Assembly: GCF_954871325.1 (NCBI RefSeq)
Contig: NC_088777.1
Location: 13,307,366-13,371,365 of the forward strand
Source: Gordionus sp. m RMFG-2023
Lineage: Eukaryota; Nematomorpha; Gordioida; Chordodea; Parachordodidae
Length of the DNA stretch: 64,000 nucleotides
Direction of reading: 5' to 3'
Below are positions 25,638 to 36,394 of the stretch, one piece after another. The notes beneath the pieces were generated by a model, which saw only the letters and a list, made by a program, of their open reading frames with translations, made no database searches and was not told the DNA's origin. Made by a program: the position numbers and the translations under genes. Every line of letters starts with the position of its first letter. The first letter of the stretch is position 1.

Positions 25638-25800
25638 GGTAAAATATTCTAAAGAGATTTTTATGGACTGTTTATGCAATATATTTGTTAAAAATTTAAA
25701 TTCAGTTAACATAGCGCATCAATTACGTTTTCCAACGAAACTTGATCCGTTAATTAAATATTTAATTAATTACAATTTTTTCAAATCAGTTTCAGACAAT
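25638..25800 (+). CDS. Probable coding exon, family not recognised
   Basis: The exon follows AAATATAG and precedes the strong donor GTAGGT. It reads VKYSKEIFMDCLCNIFVKN, LNSVNIAHQLRFPTKLDPLI and KYLINYNFFKSVSDN, a mostly helical sequence in phase with 25488-25562. A candidate last exon is 26171-26203 (RKFKLYHRKA, then a stop), also phase 0 behind TCTTCCAG, but it is very short. The arrangement of short helices is loosely BTB/BACK-like, which is not enough to name it. Confidence 0.5.
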
Positions 25801-26447
25801 GTAGGTATATTCGAATAAAAAACCTAAAATTATCCATGAAAAGTTTTAACTGCTGAAAACTTGATTCCAATAAAATCCTTGCTTGATTGAGTATATGATT
25901 AAAAAAACCAATCCTATTTGGAGGGCGGGAAGGGGGGGGGGAAGAGCGTCATCTACTTCGTAAAAAGATTGTTTTTAAACTTTTCATTTTCTTGGTGCTA
26001 TCGAGGAGTACTCTTACACACTCATTTTAATTCATCAGCAAGCTCTTTCGCTGATTCGAGGGAATTTTTAGAATTGTACATCTAGAAAATATCTAAAAAA
26101 TTTTGCGTGCTTTTTATAAATGTCACTACTCTTTCTAATTAAATATTGTCACCTTGCATGGCCTATCTTCCAGAGGAAATTTAAGTTGTACCACCGCAAG
26201 GCATAAAAACACTCTTCTATTTATTTGTAACGCTTGAACTTGAACTCCTTTATAGTAGCTCATCTCATATTAAATCAATTACCAAAACCTTGTCCAAGAA
26301 TTTTTTTATCTCTATTCATTATTTTTTAAATTATGTTAAATATAAACCAAGGTCTGGCCGGTTTTGTAATTGATTTCAGGAAAGGAAACACAAGGTTCAT
26401 TTATTTCAACGGATGTTAAAGACTTTAAAGACATGCTATCCTCTCAT

Positions 26448-26672
26448 TTAAAGTGCCTCCAAACTTGGGAACACGTCGGAAATCAAAGATTTGCCGATCA
26501 ACCTATTTAGATTATCGCCATCAAAAGCGGCCACAGCTGACTTCAGGACAAGAGAAACAGAGCCCATCAAATGACTACCTGCAGGCGCGAAATTGTCCAA
26601 CGAAGGAATAAGGCAAGCTAGACTATAAAATGTCGATTTAGAACTCGTCGTTTGTGAGAGTAATCCCTTTTT
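26448..26672 (-). CDS. GC-richer coding-looking frame, family not recognised
   Basis: The minus strand is open for 74 codons to a TAA at 26448-26450 and reads STFYSLACLIPSLDNFAPAG, SHLMGSVSLVLKSAVAAFDG and DNLNRLIGKSLISDVFPSLE. Serine, alanine, leucine and valine are abundant and G+C is markedly higher than nearby, unlike neutral DNA here. There is no good donor at its end and no ATG at its start, so it is either an exon of an unplaced gene or part of an unidentified element. Confidence 0.4.
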   Translation of the reverse strand, partial: KKGLLSQTTSSKSTFYSLACLIPSLDNFAPAGSHLMGSVSLVLKSAVAAFDGDNLNRLIGKSLISDVFPSLEAL

Positions 26673-27224
26673 CTATCCAGGATACACATACATCTAACCA
26701 TTTATGACCATTAAATATTTTTGCATTTTCTAAGTAGTTTAATTAGTTAGAACAGGAGATAAACAGAGTTTCTAAAATGCACACTGAAACAGAAAACTAG
26801 TAAACTCTTTAAATGGCTGAAAACGGGGTGGTAAGAAACTTGGAGACGTGAATAAAGATTTATGGCCGAATCTAGAAATGAATAGCTTGACTTGATAATA
26901 GAGGAAATAAAATCATTAAAAGAAATCCAAAACGAGAAGGAAGAAGCAATTACCATTAAATTGAAATGAAAATATAAGGCTGGTATATATTATATTAAAA
27001 AAAGTATGTCCATGTAAATATTTTATAATATAATATTAATTATCCTATAGGAGACTTAATCCAATTGAATCTATAAGCCCCAGGTTGGGGGTTTTTGAGG
27101 CAAAAATTTACTTTTACTATAATCAATCTTGAGAAAAAGGTATTGGGCTATCTCACGGTATTTCGTAAATTTAAATAGAACAATTAATTTTGGACTTATA
27201 ATGATTTTGACAAAAATTGCTCAG

Positions 27225-27640
27225 CCTTGGTCTCTTATTTTAAAAATTAAATGCGTTGCCGTCATTAGTTACCTCGAAAAATGGAATGCGTTATTTGTTA
27301 TTTAAGGAAGGTAATGCGTTACTCGATACTTGAAAAATATAAAATATTATATGTAAATTTTTCCCCTATAGGTTGTAAAAAATAATATATTGGCATCACA
27401 AGAATCTTCATTCAGATCCTCGTCAAATTTATTTTTATATTTATCAGAAATTAATCTAGTATACTTGTGTTATTGAAAGAAATCAAGTATGATTTTTGTT
27501 TGTATTTGTCTGGACCTTCTCTCAAGCTAGTGCCCCTAATCTTCTTTTTGTTGTAAAAAATGTTTCATAGTGAGGCCAGAGCAGAGCTAAATCATCTTCA
27601 TCCGAACAAATAAGTACTATAGATATATATATTCTATGAA
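27225..27640 (-). mobile_element. Decayed element with GTAACG end, related to 8510-9050
   Basis: GCGTTACT/GTAATGCGTT words at 27240-27345 are followed by sequence matching 8520-8760 in order (CACAAGAATC, TTTATCAGAA, ATCATCTTCATC). It is a second copy of one old element, perhaps once coding on the minus strand. No intact frame and no target duplication. Confidence 0.4.
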
Positions 27641-28327
27641 ATAGATTATATAGAGTAGAGGAGACAGGGAATAATGTTATCCTGGAGTTGATAATTTTGT
27701 TCTCAAATTATTTTAAAACTAATCAACTTTGATTTTGAAACTATAAATGTATTTTAATAAGATGCTTCAATGGTTCTAAAAATGTTACGCAGATTACTCA
27801 TGAAAAGTTTAAAATGTAAATTTAAATTTTAATACGTTAAAAGTAACTTTTTAGAATTTTTTACATTTTTACAAAAGTTTCTCAGATTAAATATCAATTC
27901 TAAATGATAAGGTAACCTTAATTTTATCATTAAAAATATTGGAAATATTATGGCGCAGGTTTTGGCGGGATGCGTATTAGCCATTTATAAACAGGGATTA
28001 TTTTGAATAAATAAAATTCACCTATATTTATAGGAACATTAGAAGCCAAGAGTTATTCTAGGGTCACGAGTGAGAATTTTTTTTGCAAATTATATGACAG
28101 TTCTAAGTGACAAGTTCTTCCGAGTGATATATATAATATAGATGAACCTGGTAAATTTAACATTTTTGACAATTATTTTCATTTAATTTACCTAGAATTA
28201 ACATTTTTATATAAAAAATCTAAATAAGTCCCTCTGACACGCAACGCGAAAGTTGAAGATACCCTGGGTGTTTTAATTAATTTTTAAATTTTTAAATTTT
28301 AATTTTTTAAAATTATTAAATATTAAT

Positions 28328-28585
28328 TTATACGTAGAAGATATATGTAAAGAATAAAAATATGTTTAAACATTTTGGAAAATTTGCTTCGTCTATTTTT
28401 TCAAGCACTGTGATTTTAATCCCGGTCTCTCCTATAAATTCACATGCCTTGAGTGATTCATTATGTATTAGATTAATAATCTTAACTGTATAAATTTCAA
28501 CAAAAACATGCATGTAATAAATAAAAAAAAATGACGTTAGAACTTTTGCTTGATGTGCCAGAAGACCGCAAACAAATATCTTCAT
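28328..28585 (-). CDS. Possible small gene or first exon, unrecognised
   Basis: An ATG at 28583-28585 opens 85 codons. Two parts look coding: MKIFVCGLLAHQAK at the start and KIINLIHNESLKACEFIG, ETGIKITVLEKIDEANFP further on. The stretch between is poor and would be removed by a 63-base intron from AAAA|GTTCTA to TATACAG|TTAAG, although the reading is open without splicing. It is head-to-head with the gene starting at 29112. Function unknown, and it may be chance. Confidence 0.35.
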   Translation of the reverse strand: MKIFVCGLLAHQAKVLTSFFFIYYMHVFVEIYTVKIINLIHNESLKACEFIGETGIKITVLEKIDEANFPKCLNIFLFFTYIFYV

Positions 28586-28814
28586 TTAACACTACCGCAT
28601 ATGGTTATAAATGAAAAATCGTAGGTTTCGAAAAAAACATTTTATATTATTTACCGCATAAGCCTGGGTTCTAATTTAGTTTTTTACTGAAACTGAATAG
28701 AACTTGGCACCATTATACATTAACCGAATGTTGGGTGGTTGATCTGAATTTAAACCTGCTTAAATTATTTATAAAATTTAAAAAACATTATAATAAATAA
28801 TATTATTATTAAAA

Positions 28815-28945
28815 ATAATTTTTTCCCATATTTTTTAAAAAAAATTTAAACAAAAAAATAAACACGTTACTCGTTACTTTTAACAAAGTAGCACCATTAG
28901 TAACAAAGTTATTATTTTTATCGACGCTACTTTACAACACTATAA
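28815..28945. repeat. GTAACG-type dispersed repeat, copy 3
   Basis: It shares the TTTTTTCCCATATTTTTTAA leader and CGTTACTCGTTAC words with 8875-9050. It lies between the divergent frames starting at 28585 and 29112. Confidence 0.5.
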
Positions 28946-29111
28946 AAGTTGCGTGAAGCGACTTTCCAAAAAAGTATTTTGCTAAGGGGAAGAAGGAAGT
29001 TTCATTAAATTGGTTTTTTCCCCATAATGTTTATTGATTTAATTACACGAATTGTAGACCTTTGGCTAAAAAGATTTCTGTGTTATAAAATTATTTTTCA
29101 AATTTCAAAAG

Positions 29112-29216
29112 ATGCCCAATAATATTAACCCAAAAAAATACAAATGCTTAATTAATAATTGCATATGGCATAATATAAGAGATGATAAATGGACAGACCT
29201 ATTTAAAAAAGACATG
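29112..29216 (+). CDS. Unrecognised 164-residue protein, exon 1
   Basis: ATG at 29112-29114 opens 35 codons: MPNNINPKKYKCLINNCIWH, NIRDDKWTDLFKKDM. The donor is ATG|GTGGAC. The next exon starts at 29282 after a 65-base intron, phase 0. With exons at 29282-29442, 29950-30132 and 30274-30319 the coding length is exactly 495 bases with one terminal stop, and each junction keeps phase. The whole protein is small, probably mostly helical, with an acidic C-terminus. I do not recognise the family. Confidence 0.6.
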
Positions 29217-29281
29217 GTGGACTAAATTTTAACGAAATAAAGAAATGCTTAAAAATTGTTCTTAAATTGTATATTTAAAAG

Positions 29282-29442
29282 GGAGAAAAAAAGGGATTAT
29301 TATCCAAAGAACTAAGAAATGTTTTAGGAATCTTAGACGAGGATTCGCGTATATTTCAAGGTGTTAAAAGATATGCAGTAGTGCTCAAAGCATGGCAGAG
29401 TGATTTACTGACAAAATCGCAACGCATTAAGAATACCTCTCT
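29282..29442 (+). CDS. Unrecognised 164-residue protein, exon 2
   Basis: The frame reads GEKKGLLSKELRNVLGI, LDEDSRIFQGVKRYAVVL and KAWQSDLLTKSQRIKNTS, then two bases of a split codon before the donor CT|GTAATA. An in-frame stop lies just upstream of the acceptor, so the exon start at TTTAAAAG|GGAG is well fixed. This is the most convincingly coding part of the gene: a tryptophan and evenly spaced leucine and charged residues suggest amphipathic helices. Confidence 0.65.
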
Positions 29443-29949
29443 GTAATATTATCCTGTTTACTTTTAAAATGTTTATTTTATATTTATAGAAGCTAGATAT
29501 CATCTTATAAAGTTACTGTAAAGTTTTTTTTACTTTATATGCTTTGAGGACAGCTTTGACAAATTTGAAGATTCTGTCACTTCTACTATGGCTAGTGCTA
29601 TTGTTTTTTATTTTATTTTATCTTGTGTTTTGAATAAAATATTGCTGATAAGAAGATTAGATTGTACAAATTTTCAAACCACTTCGAAGGATATAGGGTT
29701 TGCAATAATCAAATTCAATTGGCAAAATATAGCCTGATTGATTTGAGACGTATAATTTAAATTAATGTCTTGAATTATTTTTTAATCTTAATAGATAATA
29801 ACATTGAATTTGTGATTTTTTTTTCAAAGGTACAATATTTATGAAGGGGAGAAATCTACCTTTTGATTTTAAAAGTTCTAGACTTTAAACACTTCAATCC
29901 AAAAAGGAGAAGGCATACTTTCATTATTAAATATAATATTTTATTTTAG

Positions 29950-30132
29950 CTATAAAACAGTTTATGCTGCATTGATTTTATCTATGAAATTAAATGAAGA
30001 ATTGATGAAATTTTTAAATAAAACATCGTTTTTTACACCAAAGGGAATGGCGGAAAAGACATTGGTTAAGGATGATATTGAGGACATCTGTGAATTTTAC
30101 CATTCAAATTCAAGCCAAGTTTTTAAAAAAAT
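29950..30132 (+). CDS. Unrecognised 164-residue protein, exon 3
   Basis: The acceptor is TATTTTAG|CTATAA and the donor AT|GTATAAGT is strong. The exon reads YKTVYAALILSMKLNEELMK, FLNKTSFFTPKGMAEKTL and VKDDIEDICEFYHSNSSQVF. The preceding 507-base intron has its own open stretch (about 29525-29734, including FEDSFDKFEDSVTSTMASAI), so an extra or alternative exon is possible there. Confidence 0.62.
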
Positions 30133-30273
30133 GTATAAGTTTTGAAATTTTATATTATGGTTAAAACGAGGGATATAATTATTACACATGACCTGGAAAG
30201 AATCTAAAGATTTGTTAAATTCTGAGAATTGTAAATTTATTTAATTAAAATATTATATTAATACATTTATTAG

Positions 30274-30319
30274 CTCTTCTGATGAAGGCGATGTTTCTGA
30301 GACTTATGATTCAGATTGA
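30274..30319 (+). CDS. Unrecognised 164-residue protein, last exon
   Basis: After acceptor TTTATTAG the frame gives SSDEGDVSETYDSD and a TGA at 30317-30319. The acidic serine tail is typical of CK2 target sites in nuclear or nucleolar proteins; that is an inference. The intron from 30133 to 30273 is 141 bases. Confidence 0.6.
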
Positions 30320-31174
30320 AATTCGTTTTTTTACTTATCGTTTACTTTAAAATTTTTATACTTTTCTTAATTTATCTATTAATATAAATATTTATTAACT
30401 ATTCATATTACCGCATATAGGGGATAAAACAATTGGTATTTTGCATTTTTACCATAATATTTTGAAGTATTATTAAATCAGACAGAACCAATTATATATT
30501 TATATATAGTCAAATCCCTCATCTACAAGTTAAAAAAAAGTGTGGCTCTCTACCTATAACACTTTAGGAGCTGTGATTAATTATGTAAAATGCGCCATTT
30601 CCATTATATATACCGTAAAAGTAACTAAGCATCAGGGTAAAGTGATAAAAATAAAATTGATCATAACTATATTGTGAACAAAATATAACAATTTTGACAT
30701 CTATTCATCACATTTAGTATAAATTAACCAACAAAATACCGGATTGTAAAAAATTATATCAAAAATAGCACATTTTGAATGTGCGCATTATTAGCACAAC
30801 TTATATTTCAATTATTCCTCCCCTTTGCTACTATTCATAAAATTTTATTCCAAATAACACACAAACTATTTATAAATGCCATTTTTTACACAAAAGTATC
30901 TTTTGTATGGTATAGACGTAAATATTTAAAAATTATATATTTAGAGCTTAAATCAGACAGAACATTTTAACCTAACGTTACCCCAAGGTGAGATATATTG
31001 TACAAATCGTTATTGAGAGAGTTAATGTTAAGTTGTAAAATTCTGATAAATTTTATTTCATAGCTATGGGTTTAAAAAACGTGTATATTTAATTTTAAAT
31101 TCTGAGCCGGAAAGATATTTAAAAGATGAAAATATGTACAAAATTAGATATAAAAATACATCTTCACATCAAAT
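30320..31174. other. A+T-rich DNA after the 29-30 kb gene
   Basis: Nothing recognised. The 63-codon frame at 30779-30970 lacks family features. Confidence 0.4.
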
Positions 31175-31256
31175 ACAAATATTGCAGATAGAAATCCTGA
31201 AATCCCTATTTCCCAACCTCATAGGATTTTCCATCCTATGTTTATCATTCTTTTCA
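31175..31256 (+). repeat. 82-base dispersed repeat, copy 2
   Basis: It is identical to 19010-19091 but here lacks the left palindrome arm. The flanks of the two copies differ. Confidence 0.85.
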
Positions 31257-31639
31257 AGAAGTTATACCCGTTAACATTGTTACCCCGTCAATCGCTTTAA
31301 CCTGGTCTCTCCTACTACCAAAAGGGTGTCAAAAATTCATTCACTGTTTTTCGGAGGGGCTTTTCAAGAGGGTATTCTGCTTCCATCGCTTAGAAAGTGT
31401 AGGGGCCATTGCCCATATGTTGTAGCATAAAGTTGCTTTTCAAAAGAAAGTAGTGTTCTATCGCTAGAGTTACAAAAAAGCAATAAAACTACTTCACAAA
31501 TGAATGTAGCAGAGTGGCCTTTACAATATTCTTTTTTTAGAAAATATTATCAAAATTGCGCTTTCCTAAAATATTTTTTTAAAATTGCCTTTTTTGGAAA
31601 ATATTTTCAGAACCATATATTTTAGATTTTTTCTAAATT

Positions 31640-31705
31640 TCTTAGGGGGATCGAGCCCCTGCCACCCTTGTGGCACTACTGATAACTAAACCTGCAAAAA
31701 GATGG
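31640..31705 (-). repeat. Possible tRNA-derived SINE head
   Basis: Read on the minus strand, TTTAGTTATCAGTAG resembles an RNA polymerase III A box, a TGCCA/TGGCA hairpin follows, and GGGGCTCGATCCCC forms a T-arm-like hairpin with a B box close to GGTTCGANTCC. The acceptor stem is missing and the anticodon loop is abnormal, so it is not a working tRNA gene. A decayed SINE is the likeliest reading. Confidence 0.4.
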
Positions 31706-32496
31706 TTAACCGTAATTTGCCGAATGATATTAGTTTAATTTATAAATTAAATTTAAAATTCGCTCTAAAGTTCATCAATTAGAGATCCAAATATTATATA
31801 TCTACAAATAATTATTAATTTGAAATAACTCAAAATCAAATCCAACATAGTTAGTGAGGAATAAAACATCCTCAATGATCTACATGAATTTGATTGATCT
31901 GTTTGAATACAACAAAGACAGGAGTCATTGTTAAACTTTTAAAAGTATATTCTATATTTCGTTCATTTATTATAATTTTAAATCATATAATTAAATTATA
32001 ATTTTATAATATAATTTAAACCCCCTACCTAATACTAAATATACATATCAAACAACATATATTAGCTAAAAATAATTTAAAAAAATTCTACAAATAAAAA
32101 TTTGGTTATAATGGGTATGAAAATGAATTATAATCCCACTCTATTTTAAACATCGATATTGACGATATTTTATCAATTTCTGTCAAAATTTCTTAGAAAA
32201 AATTGATTATTTATATATTCATAAAAAAATTTAAAAAAATTAGGGTTGGATTCATAAATTTTTATTAAAATTATTCTTGAAAGTTGAAATAACTTACAAA
32301 TATTGTCTTTTAAAAAAAATATCCCTTTCCTTTATGTTCATAGAATTATAAATTTAAGAGGAATTACAAAAAAATTTGCTTATACTAAAATAAAAAAATT
32401 TTAAAAATTAAAAAAATATTTAATTGACATTCTAATCTGTAATTTTACGATTCAGATCAAAAAATGGCAATTGATTTTTGAATATAATTTCTTTAT
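31706..32496. other. A+T-rich intergenic DNA
   Basis: No gene or element is seen. Confidence 0.4.
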
Positions 32497-32607
<111 letters not shown>

Positions 32608-32985
32608 ATTTCGTAATTTAATGTTATTCATTTCGTAACTTTATAAGTTATAAACAAAATACTTTTATTTAAAAATAATTAAAAGAAAAAACACCATTTA
32701 ATTAGTTGTAATTAAAATCTAAATTTTATTTATGAGTTGTTTTAAATATAATTTAATAGCATTTTTTGAAGCGGCAAAATGCCGCTACCTTAGAACTCAT
32801 TAACTTTTCCAGATATTTTAAAATGATAAAGAAAGAGGTGTACTATATAATTATTATTCCTAAATAATATTTTATTATAAAAATTAAACAAAATTATTTT
32901 AAAAACAATGTTTTGATAACGATTTGACTTTTAAGGTTTATATTATAACAAATTTTTTATAAAAATAACTTAATCGAAGCAATTC

Positions 32986-33038
32986 AGGAAGGAAGGAAGG
33001 AAGGAAGGAAGGAAGGAAGGAAGGAAGGAAGGAAGGAA
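32986..33038 (+). repeat. (GGAA)n microsatellite
   Basis: About 13 perfect GGAA units, only 380 bases from the TTTC array. It has the form of a repeated ETS-factor core, but no use is implied. Confidence 0.97.
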
Positions 33039-33076
33039 AAATATATTTTTTATATATTGACTTATATTATTTAGCA

Positions 33077-33342
33077 CAGAATAAAAACTGAAACGCTTAG
33101 ATTTTTTTCCTTAATTGCTCAGAATTAAAAAATAAAAAAATTTCCCAGATATTTCTTAAATCTAAGACAATTTTCTGAGCGTTTCATAAATTTCTCTGGG
33201 TGATTCATTTTTTAATTTGAGATAAATATATCTGAGAATTTCAAATTTTTTTCTTAATATTCTGGAGCATTCAATATTCTTCTGAGCGTTTATTTGTTGT
33301 GCCTTTAAGGATTTTTTTCCGAGCATTTGAGTTTTATTTCTG
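33077..33342. repeat. CAGAATAAAAACTGAA inverted-end MITE, copy 2
   Basis: Ends CAGAATAAAAACTGAAAC and GAGTTTTATTTCTG are inverse, and internal TTTTCTGAGCGTTTCAT is shared with 19402-19570. It is non-coding with no clear target duplication. Confidence 0.5.
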
Positions 33343-33863
33343 AATGACTAAATAGGAACCTCTATTTTTTTAAAACTTTCGTTTGTAAATCAAATTTTAT
33401 TCATCAGGCTTAACAATATGTCTGAGAAGATTCAAATATCACCATCTCTATGGAATCGCCTGACCATCAAGCAGAAATTACTTACATTTTTAAAATATTA
33501 AACCATAAATATACGAAATTTAACATATAATATAATAAAAGATAAAAAATAGTTCTGATTTTATTATCACCATAAACTTCCCATTATTTTCTACAAATAT
33601 AATAATAAAAATTACTTTGTTTTTCGAAATTATCAAACTAATACACAAGACCCGATGCTATTATAGGACTTTTATGTGTATAAAGATACTTATCTCTTTT
33701 GAGTGTACAAACATTTTAATTATATAATCAAAGTTGTTAAATATCCTTTTCAAAATGAGTTATCTCTTGCTTCCAGTTCTTCTAAAACAGCTTAAAAATT
33801 ACCTTTGATTCTAAATAAAATTTGTTTATTCTCATTATCGTCAATATTATCGTATATTAAATC

Positions 33864-34938
33864 CAGAGTTATTAACGCTCCTTTTTGCAAGTAGCTAGCT
33901 CCCGTTACTAAATTTTTAAAGGGAGCTAGCTCCCGCTTCAAGTAATGGAGTGCCACCCATAGCCGCTCCTTTGATTTTCAATTTTTTTAGAAAGTACACC
34001 AAACAAAATCATATTTTTCTATCAAAAAAGATTTATTGATATTAAATTATATATCGAAATATTTTCAATCTTTTATTAGCTTTCAAAAGTAATAAATTTT
34101 CTAAATTTTAATCTAACAAACATCCACGCCTCTCCCCTAAAACTGGTTTAGAAATACTAAACAGGCGCTCAACAGGAGCAAGAGGGAAGCGGGGTATTGT
34201 ATTTTATAAAAATATTTTTTAATTCAGGAAATTTATCAAAAATAGTAATTTTGATATCATTATTTAAAAAATATTTGTCCAATATATTATCTTCCTGATA
34301 ATCAATTTCATGGAATCCAAAAAAATCTTCCAAATCATTGCAGGGTTCCCGTGAATAGCTATTTTTGCATCAGGAATTTGTTTTCTTAAAAAATTAATTA
34401 ATTTGTATTTTACTTCCATATTTTGTGCATTTCTTATCCATTTCCAATTTAATTTGAACGCAGGATGGATAATAGCCGCAATGATATTTTCATCATTATA
34501 AACATTTGAAAATCTGCAATAAAGTTATTTAAATAGATAATTCATTTTTTATTCCGATTTCTTCTTCTATGATGTCTGGATCCATAATTTCAAAGACTAT
34601 TTTTTATCATATATCTATAAAATGAATATTAATATGACTTACAAGATTTTCCAAGAAATTTTCAATATAAAAAGAAAGAAAAACTTGATGTTTAATATTT
34701 TAACTTATTAGATTAAAACCAATCAACTATTGCATAAATTTAAATAAAATTTCATTTTTTTGAATTTTAATTAACAAAAAATTGATTTATTAATATTTAA
34801 AAAATAATTTAATTTATACATTAAATTTAAAAGAGTGATGGAGCGGGGCACCTTCACTCGCCTAAAAGGAGCTATCTTCCGCTCCTGATTTTCAAAAGGA
34901 GGGGCACTCCAGGTATTCTTGGAAAATTAACAACTCTG
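33864..34938 (-). mobile_element. Internally deleted hAT transposon
   Basis: The ends are CAGAGTTATTAACGCTCC and AATTAACAACTCTG, flanked by ATTAAATC and ATTTAATC (8 bases, one mismatch). On the minus strand, transposase pieces read DENIIAAIIHPAFKLNWKW near 34480 (the hAT HPxFKLRW region) and APVERLFSISKPVLGERRG, then NLENLLLLKANK near 34090-34170 (dimerisation domain). The N-terminal half is missing, so the 1075-base element cannot be autonomous. GAGCTAGCTCCCG and GGAGCGG words repeat at both ends. Confidence 0.88.
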
Positions 34939-34946
34939 ATTTAATC

Positions 34947-35264
34947 AATGTTGAAAAAAATGGTACAGTATTGAAAGTCTCTTAAATTACAATAGGATAA
35001 ACAATAGTGGCCCGTGTTTTTTAAATTTAAAAATCATAACTATGGGGAGCCATTTGGTGGTTAGTTTCTCCCTCAAAGATTTATGCCCCCAAACGAGATT
35101 GTGCAATGTAATTTTTTTATTCCATTCACTTATAAAGCTATATTATCATTATTGTATATCTCCCAAAATATTTACTTTCATAAGATTATAGATCTTTTAT
35201 TAATGTCCTGTATAAAAGACTTTACATGATCGGCAAAAAAATAAATAAATAACTACAATAAGTT
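34947..35264. other. Short intergenic stretch
   Basis: Nothing recognised. Confidence 0.4.
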
Positions 35265-35773
35265 CGGTTTAGGAATGTATAAAAATAAGGGGTCATTGTC
35301 CAAGTTAGGTTCTCAAAAAAATATATTATCGGTTCAGTTTGAACCTTTGAAAACTGGCTATAATCTTTTCGCATGCAAACTTATTTGGATTATGTAAAGA
35401 GAAGCATATTTTTTAAAATTTTAAAATAATATTCAGCCCCTATACAATTAAAATATTTCCAAGATTATCTTTTGTCAAATATATCTACCTAGTGGAATAA
35501 TAAATTCTACCTTTGATTAGATATCTATAGACTAGCTTGGGCTGCTGGAATCGCTGAATAGCAATACATACAAGAGCATCTAAAAATAACTATAGATACT
35601 TGTAAATCAAAATTAATTGATAATAATATTTAAAGCAGTTACAAATCAAAAGGTTCAAACCGATCTATAGGGTATTTTAGAGCAGTTTAGGTTCAGACGA
35701 CTAGCGGTTCAGATGTGATATATGCAACGGTTAATACCAGTTTAACGGCTCGGTTCAGGTTTGGATCCCTACG
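35265..35773. mobile_element. Worn relative of the CAGGGATCCAAACC hAT family
   Basis: The right end GGTTCAGGTTTGGATCCCTA at about 35754-35773 matches the ends of 55072-55906. AGTTCGGTTTAGGAATG at about 35259 may be the left end. GGTTCA words lie at both sides. Limits are approximate and no coding remains. Confidence 0.45.
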
Positions 35774-36394
35774 CCAAAATCCTTATTTCAAAAAGAGCCT
35801 AGAAATATTTAAAGTCGTAAAAAAGATAGTATCCATATGAAATTCATTTTAATTCAAGAATCTTAAAGGCTTTCACCAATATTTTTAGCTTGAGCTCCTG
35901 ACAGTAGAATATCTCATTTTTTCATTATTTTTTTAAAATACTTTGTTAAAATAATTGAAAAAGAAAATGACGAGATTCAAATGAAACGAAAATGCAAATT
36001 ATATCTCGGTTAACCATTCTATATAAATGAATCATTTTTTTAAATTAAATAAATATATAGTATTTTAAATTCATAGTCAGTGTCGGCGAAGGATACAGAT
36101 AATCAATATGGGTTTAAGGCGGGAGATTAACGATGGATCTTATATTTACATTAAAATAAGAATATATAGCAAGAAACAGAAGAATCAGGGAAAGATTTAA
36201 AGGAAATTACCTGCCTCGGGTTAACAATATCCTCGGTATCCCCTACCACTTTAAAATATTTCATCGGTTTAAACCGGTTTGAAAGTATTTTCAATATTTA
36301 TTCTCTCCTATTGAAATTGTTATTATGATGGGTTGGTTTTGGATAAAATTTGGAAAATTATAACTGTTCATTACGGTCTCATGGTCCGCGTTTA

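Noticed and set aside
29112-30132. Resemblance of the unknown 164-residue protein to splicing factor PRP18
   Set aside because: A W-x3-(E/D)L pattern and helix spacing look alike, but the conserved PRP18 core (REYVKANDAY, then IGNAPWPIGVT) is absent and the protein ends in its place.
31640-31705. Working tRNA gene
   Set aside because: There is no acceptor stem and the anticodon loop has the wrong size.
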